Source: CALMEH01 sp964548225 (lineage in GTDB: Bacteria; Acidobacteriota; Blastocatellia; Pyrinomonadales; Pyrinomonadaceae). From it: a DNA stretch of 42,350 nt. The translations under genes were made by a program, and so were the position numbers. Where the stretch lies: the NCBI GenBank assembly GCA_964548225.1, contig CAZJQP010000037.1:1-42350 (forward strand). Reading direction: 5' to 3'. The stretch's first letter is position 1, and each line of letters starts with the position of its first letter. This document shows positions 40,485 to 42,350 of the stretch, piece after piece. The notes under the pieces are model-generated. The model saw only the letters and a program-made list of their open reading frames with translations, had not been told where the DNA came from and did no database searches.

Positions 40485-41921
40485 ATGAAAGGATTTCTAC
40501 CGGCTCCCGCCTTATCTTTAACCGGCTCCCGCTGGTTCGGACTTGATTTAGCCAAGCGTGAATCACAACTCGCGGTTCTCGATGACAAAGGTTTGCTTGT
40601 CGCCCAGAAACGCTTTGCCACAACACGCGAAAATCTGCTCGCTTTGGCTGCTGAACTTCGCGCCGAAGATACGCTGGCGTTGGAAGTTACGACCAACGCC
40701 GCTGCCATTGCCAGACTTTTAAGAAATAACTCGCCCGCCAAACTGATCATGTCCAACCCGATCAAGACCAAGCTGATCGCGCACGCACGAGTCAAAACCG
40801 ACAAGGTTGATGCTCGTGTGCTGGCGGAATTGGCGCGGGTCGGCTATCTGCCGGAAGTTTGGCTACCGGACGAAGCTACTGAATCTTTAAGGCAGTTCTT
40901 TTCCGACCGCCGCTCGCTAGTTGACCGCCGCACCGAACTCAAGAACACGGTTCATGCGGTTCTGCACCGCAACCTGATCACTCCGACGCAAACCGATTTG
41001 TTCGGAGTCGGCGGACGAATCTGGCTGGCACAGTTAATCAACGGGCAATTGCCGCTTCAGATTGCCGAACTGGATCGTCTGCGGCTCGGCTCACTGCTGA
41101 CTGAAATTGACCGGCAAGACGCGCTCGTCGGTGATCAGGACTCAATTATCGCCTCATTTATCGCCACCCGACCCGGACTTAAAAAGCAGCTCGATCTGCT
41201 CATTTCGATTCCCGGTGTCTCTTTGATCGTCGGAGCCGGCGTGCTGGCAGCCATCGGCGACATCAAACGCTTTGCCTCACCCAAAAAATTGGCAGCTTAC
41301 TTCGGTGTGGTGCCTTCGACCAAACAATCCGGTGACAAGGAAGCCAGTCACGGACGAATTACCAAACAGGGTAACTCACACGCCCGCTGGTTGCTGGTCG
41401 AGGCGGCGGAACATCTGCGGAAATCACCGGGACCGCTGCGTTCGATGTTTCAGCGGATCAACAAACAGCGCGGACACAATGTGGCGGTGGTCGGCGTTGC
41501 CCGCAAACTTGCCGAACTCGTCTGGCATCTTTTGACAAAAGAGCGCGAATATCTCTACGCGGTGCCGAAACGCACCATTGACAAACGCTCTTCGTGGCGA
41601 CTGCTGGCAAAACGCAAACTCGGCATCGAACTCAAAAGCGCAGCAGCCAGAGCCGTCGGCAGACCGGTTCTCTACGGGACGGGTGAAGCCGGAACTAAAC
41701 TCAAACGCGAGATCGTCCGGCGGGCAGCCGAGCAATCGGAACGCATCTACCGGGCGATGGTTAATCAGCAGCAGTTAAATAAAAACGGCGAATCGGCAGA
41801 GTCGAGCTTTAGGCGCGAGGATGTCATTTTCGATCCAACGCGTCCCGTGCAGACCGACTGGGAAACTGTGCTGGCAAAAGTAGCGGAAAAACTGATCGCA
41901 GCGAAAAAACTGAAAACTTAA
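40485..41921 (+). CDS. IS110 family transposase
   Basis: A 478-aa protein starting at ATG 40485, with AAAGGAGGT 4 nt before it. N-terminal DEDD RuvC-like domain: WFGLDLAKRESQLAV (D21), LALEVTTNA and KTDKVDARVLAEL. C-terminal Transposase_20 domain with LISIPGVSLIVGAGVLAAIGDIKRF and STKQSGDKEASHGRITKQGNSHARWLLVEAAEHL, which contains the catalytic serine region. Such recombinases work with a bridge RNA. Codon use is richer in CTG and GATC-type codons than neighbours, fitting recent acquisition. The frame is intact, so the element may be active. Confidence 0.95.
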   Translation: MKGFLPAPALSLTGSRWFGLDLAKRESQLAVLDDKGLLVAQKRFATTRENLLALAAELRAEDTLALEVTTNAAAIARLLRNNSPAKLIMSNPIKTKLIAHARVKTDKVDARVLAELARVGYLPEVWLPDEATESLRQFFSDRRSLVDRRTELKNTVHAVLHRNLITPTQTDLFGVGGRIWLAQLINGQLPLQIAELDRLRLGSLLTEIDRQDALVGDQDSIIASFIATRPGLKKQLDLLISIPGVSLIVGAGVLAAIGDIKRFASPKKLAAYFGVVPSTKQSGDKEASHGRITKQGNSHARWLLVEAAEHLRKSPGPLRSMFQRINKQRGHNVAVVGVARKLAELVWHLLTKEREYLYAVPKRTIDKRSSWRLLAKRKLGIELKSAAARAVGRPVLYGTGEAGTKLKREIVRRAAEQSERIYRAMVNQQQLNKNGESAESSFRREDVIFDPTRPVQTDWETVLAKVAEKLIAAKKLKT

Positions 41922-41948
41922 AACTGCTAAGAAAATCAGATAATCAAA

Positions 41949-41976
41949 ATCGCTTCTCAAAGCGATAAGTCTTTTT
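41949..41976 (+). terminator. Terminator of the transposase gene
   Basis: Perfect 7-bp stem ATCGCTT (41949-41955) and AAGCGAT (41960-41966), loop CTCA, then AAGTCTTTTT. It lies 28 bp after the transposase stop. Confidence 0.55.
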
Positions 41977-42350
41977 ACGCTCTAAATTGAAGCAAATAAG
42001 CAATTAAATTCACTTGACCTTTTCATCAATAATTTAACCTCTTGACCGAAAACTTTACGGTCGTGTGTTGACTAACGCTTCAAATAATTCTGAAATGTTT
42101 CAAAAGTTAAAATATCTTGTTTCTTGAATTCTTTAACTTGAAAAACAAAATCAAACGGGAATTTAACGAAACTTTAGCACCAAAATATAAACCGTGTCAA
42201 GAAGTTTTTTTCGAGGCGAAAAAAACTAAAAAATCGTTTAATTTCAATTTGCAATGCTCTTTGATGTGCTAATTAAAGTGGCAGTATTTTTAGTTATTTA
42301 ACGTCAGTTCGGGATAAGAAATAGATGGAAAAGCTCTTTTTCAAGTAAAA
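41977..42350. other. AT-rich gene-free end of window
   Basis: No ORF of note. A 5-bp hairpin GACCG/CGGTC sits at 42044-42062. It may contain the right end of the IS110 element and a promoter for a gene outside the window. Confidence 0.4.

Larger units (their letters stand above)
40164..41976 (+). mobile_element. IS110-family insertion sequence (boundaries approximate)
   Basis: It holds one transposase gene. The left end probably falls between 40080 and 40410, where the Rhs reading frame loses its family character; the right end is after 41921. IS110 elements lack terminal inverted repeats, so exact ends cannot be read. ACCGAAAA occurs on both sides (40405 and 42045) and may mark related sub-terminal sequences. 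Confidence 0.55.

Overview
This is a bacterial chromosome window, most likely from an acidobacterium of the Blastocatellia/Pyrinomonadaceae type. That placement is an inference from gene content: an Oar-like TonB-dependent receptor with a carboxypeptidase-regulatory N-terminus, a DUF1501/DUF1800 pair, delta-60-repeat secreted proteins ending in a shared C-terminal module, and a deoxyhypusine-synthase-like protein. No 16S rRNA gene or other decisive marker is present. Genes are interspersed with an unusually rich set of repeats.

Layout. 1-5150, all minus strand: deoxyhypusine-synthase-like protein with a small ABM-fold protein, an M23 peptidase, a small membrane protein, and a sigma / zinc-finger anti-sigma / B-box membrane protein operon. 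5330-7049, plus: UPF0104-type membrane protein and NrdR. 7129-13924, minus: a 1485-aa delta-60/BACON/cohesin/dockerin-like exported protein, a 299-aa exported protein with the same C-terminal module, and an unrecognised 231-aa protein. 14566-19042, plus: Lon protease and an MltD-like LysM lytic transglycosylase. 19180-31329, plus: a TetR regulator, a large TonB-dependent receptor that appears to share its operator, and a run of lipid-type genes (alpha/beta hydrolase, FabH-like synthase, FCP1-like phosphatase, long-chain acyl-CoA synthetase, second hydrolase, MaoC hydratase, MFS transporter). 31326-38653, mostly minus: dCTP deaminase, a hypothetical gene, a Card1/DUF1887-like nuclease, the DUF1501/DUF1800 pair, and small hypothetical genes. 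38686-41921: an Rhs fragment with a putative HExxH metallopeptidase toxin tip, abutted by an IS110-family transposase whose upstream DNA is rich in hairpins.

The most unusual signal is three tandem arrays, at 13982-14294, 24588-24902 and 28307-28622. Each has about 15 units of 21 bp and each unit carries a small inverted repeat, but the unit sequences differ between arrays. 21 bp is two helical turns, so the palindromes recur on one DNA face. A second repeat class, about 30 nt and ending in CGTGTTTCTGCC, lies just after stop codons and has also entered the acyl-CoA synthetase gene in frame. A third class consists of nested palindromic elements of 70-204 bp, two of them bounded by GTTCAGAGT. 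A fourth consists of intergenic hairpins built from simple phrases such as TTAGGTG.

How the genes may work together (inference): the TetR regulator and receptor plus the following hydrolases, acyl-CoA ligase, FabH-like enzyme and hydratase suggest uptake and processing of a lipid or ester substrate. The M23 peptidase, lytic transglycosylase and sigma/anti-sigma operon concern the cell envelope.
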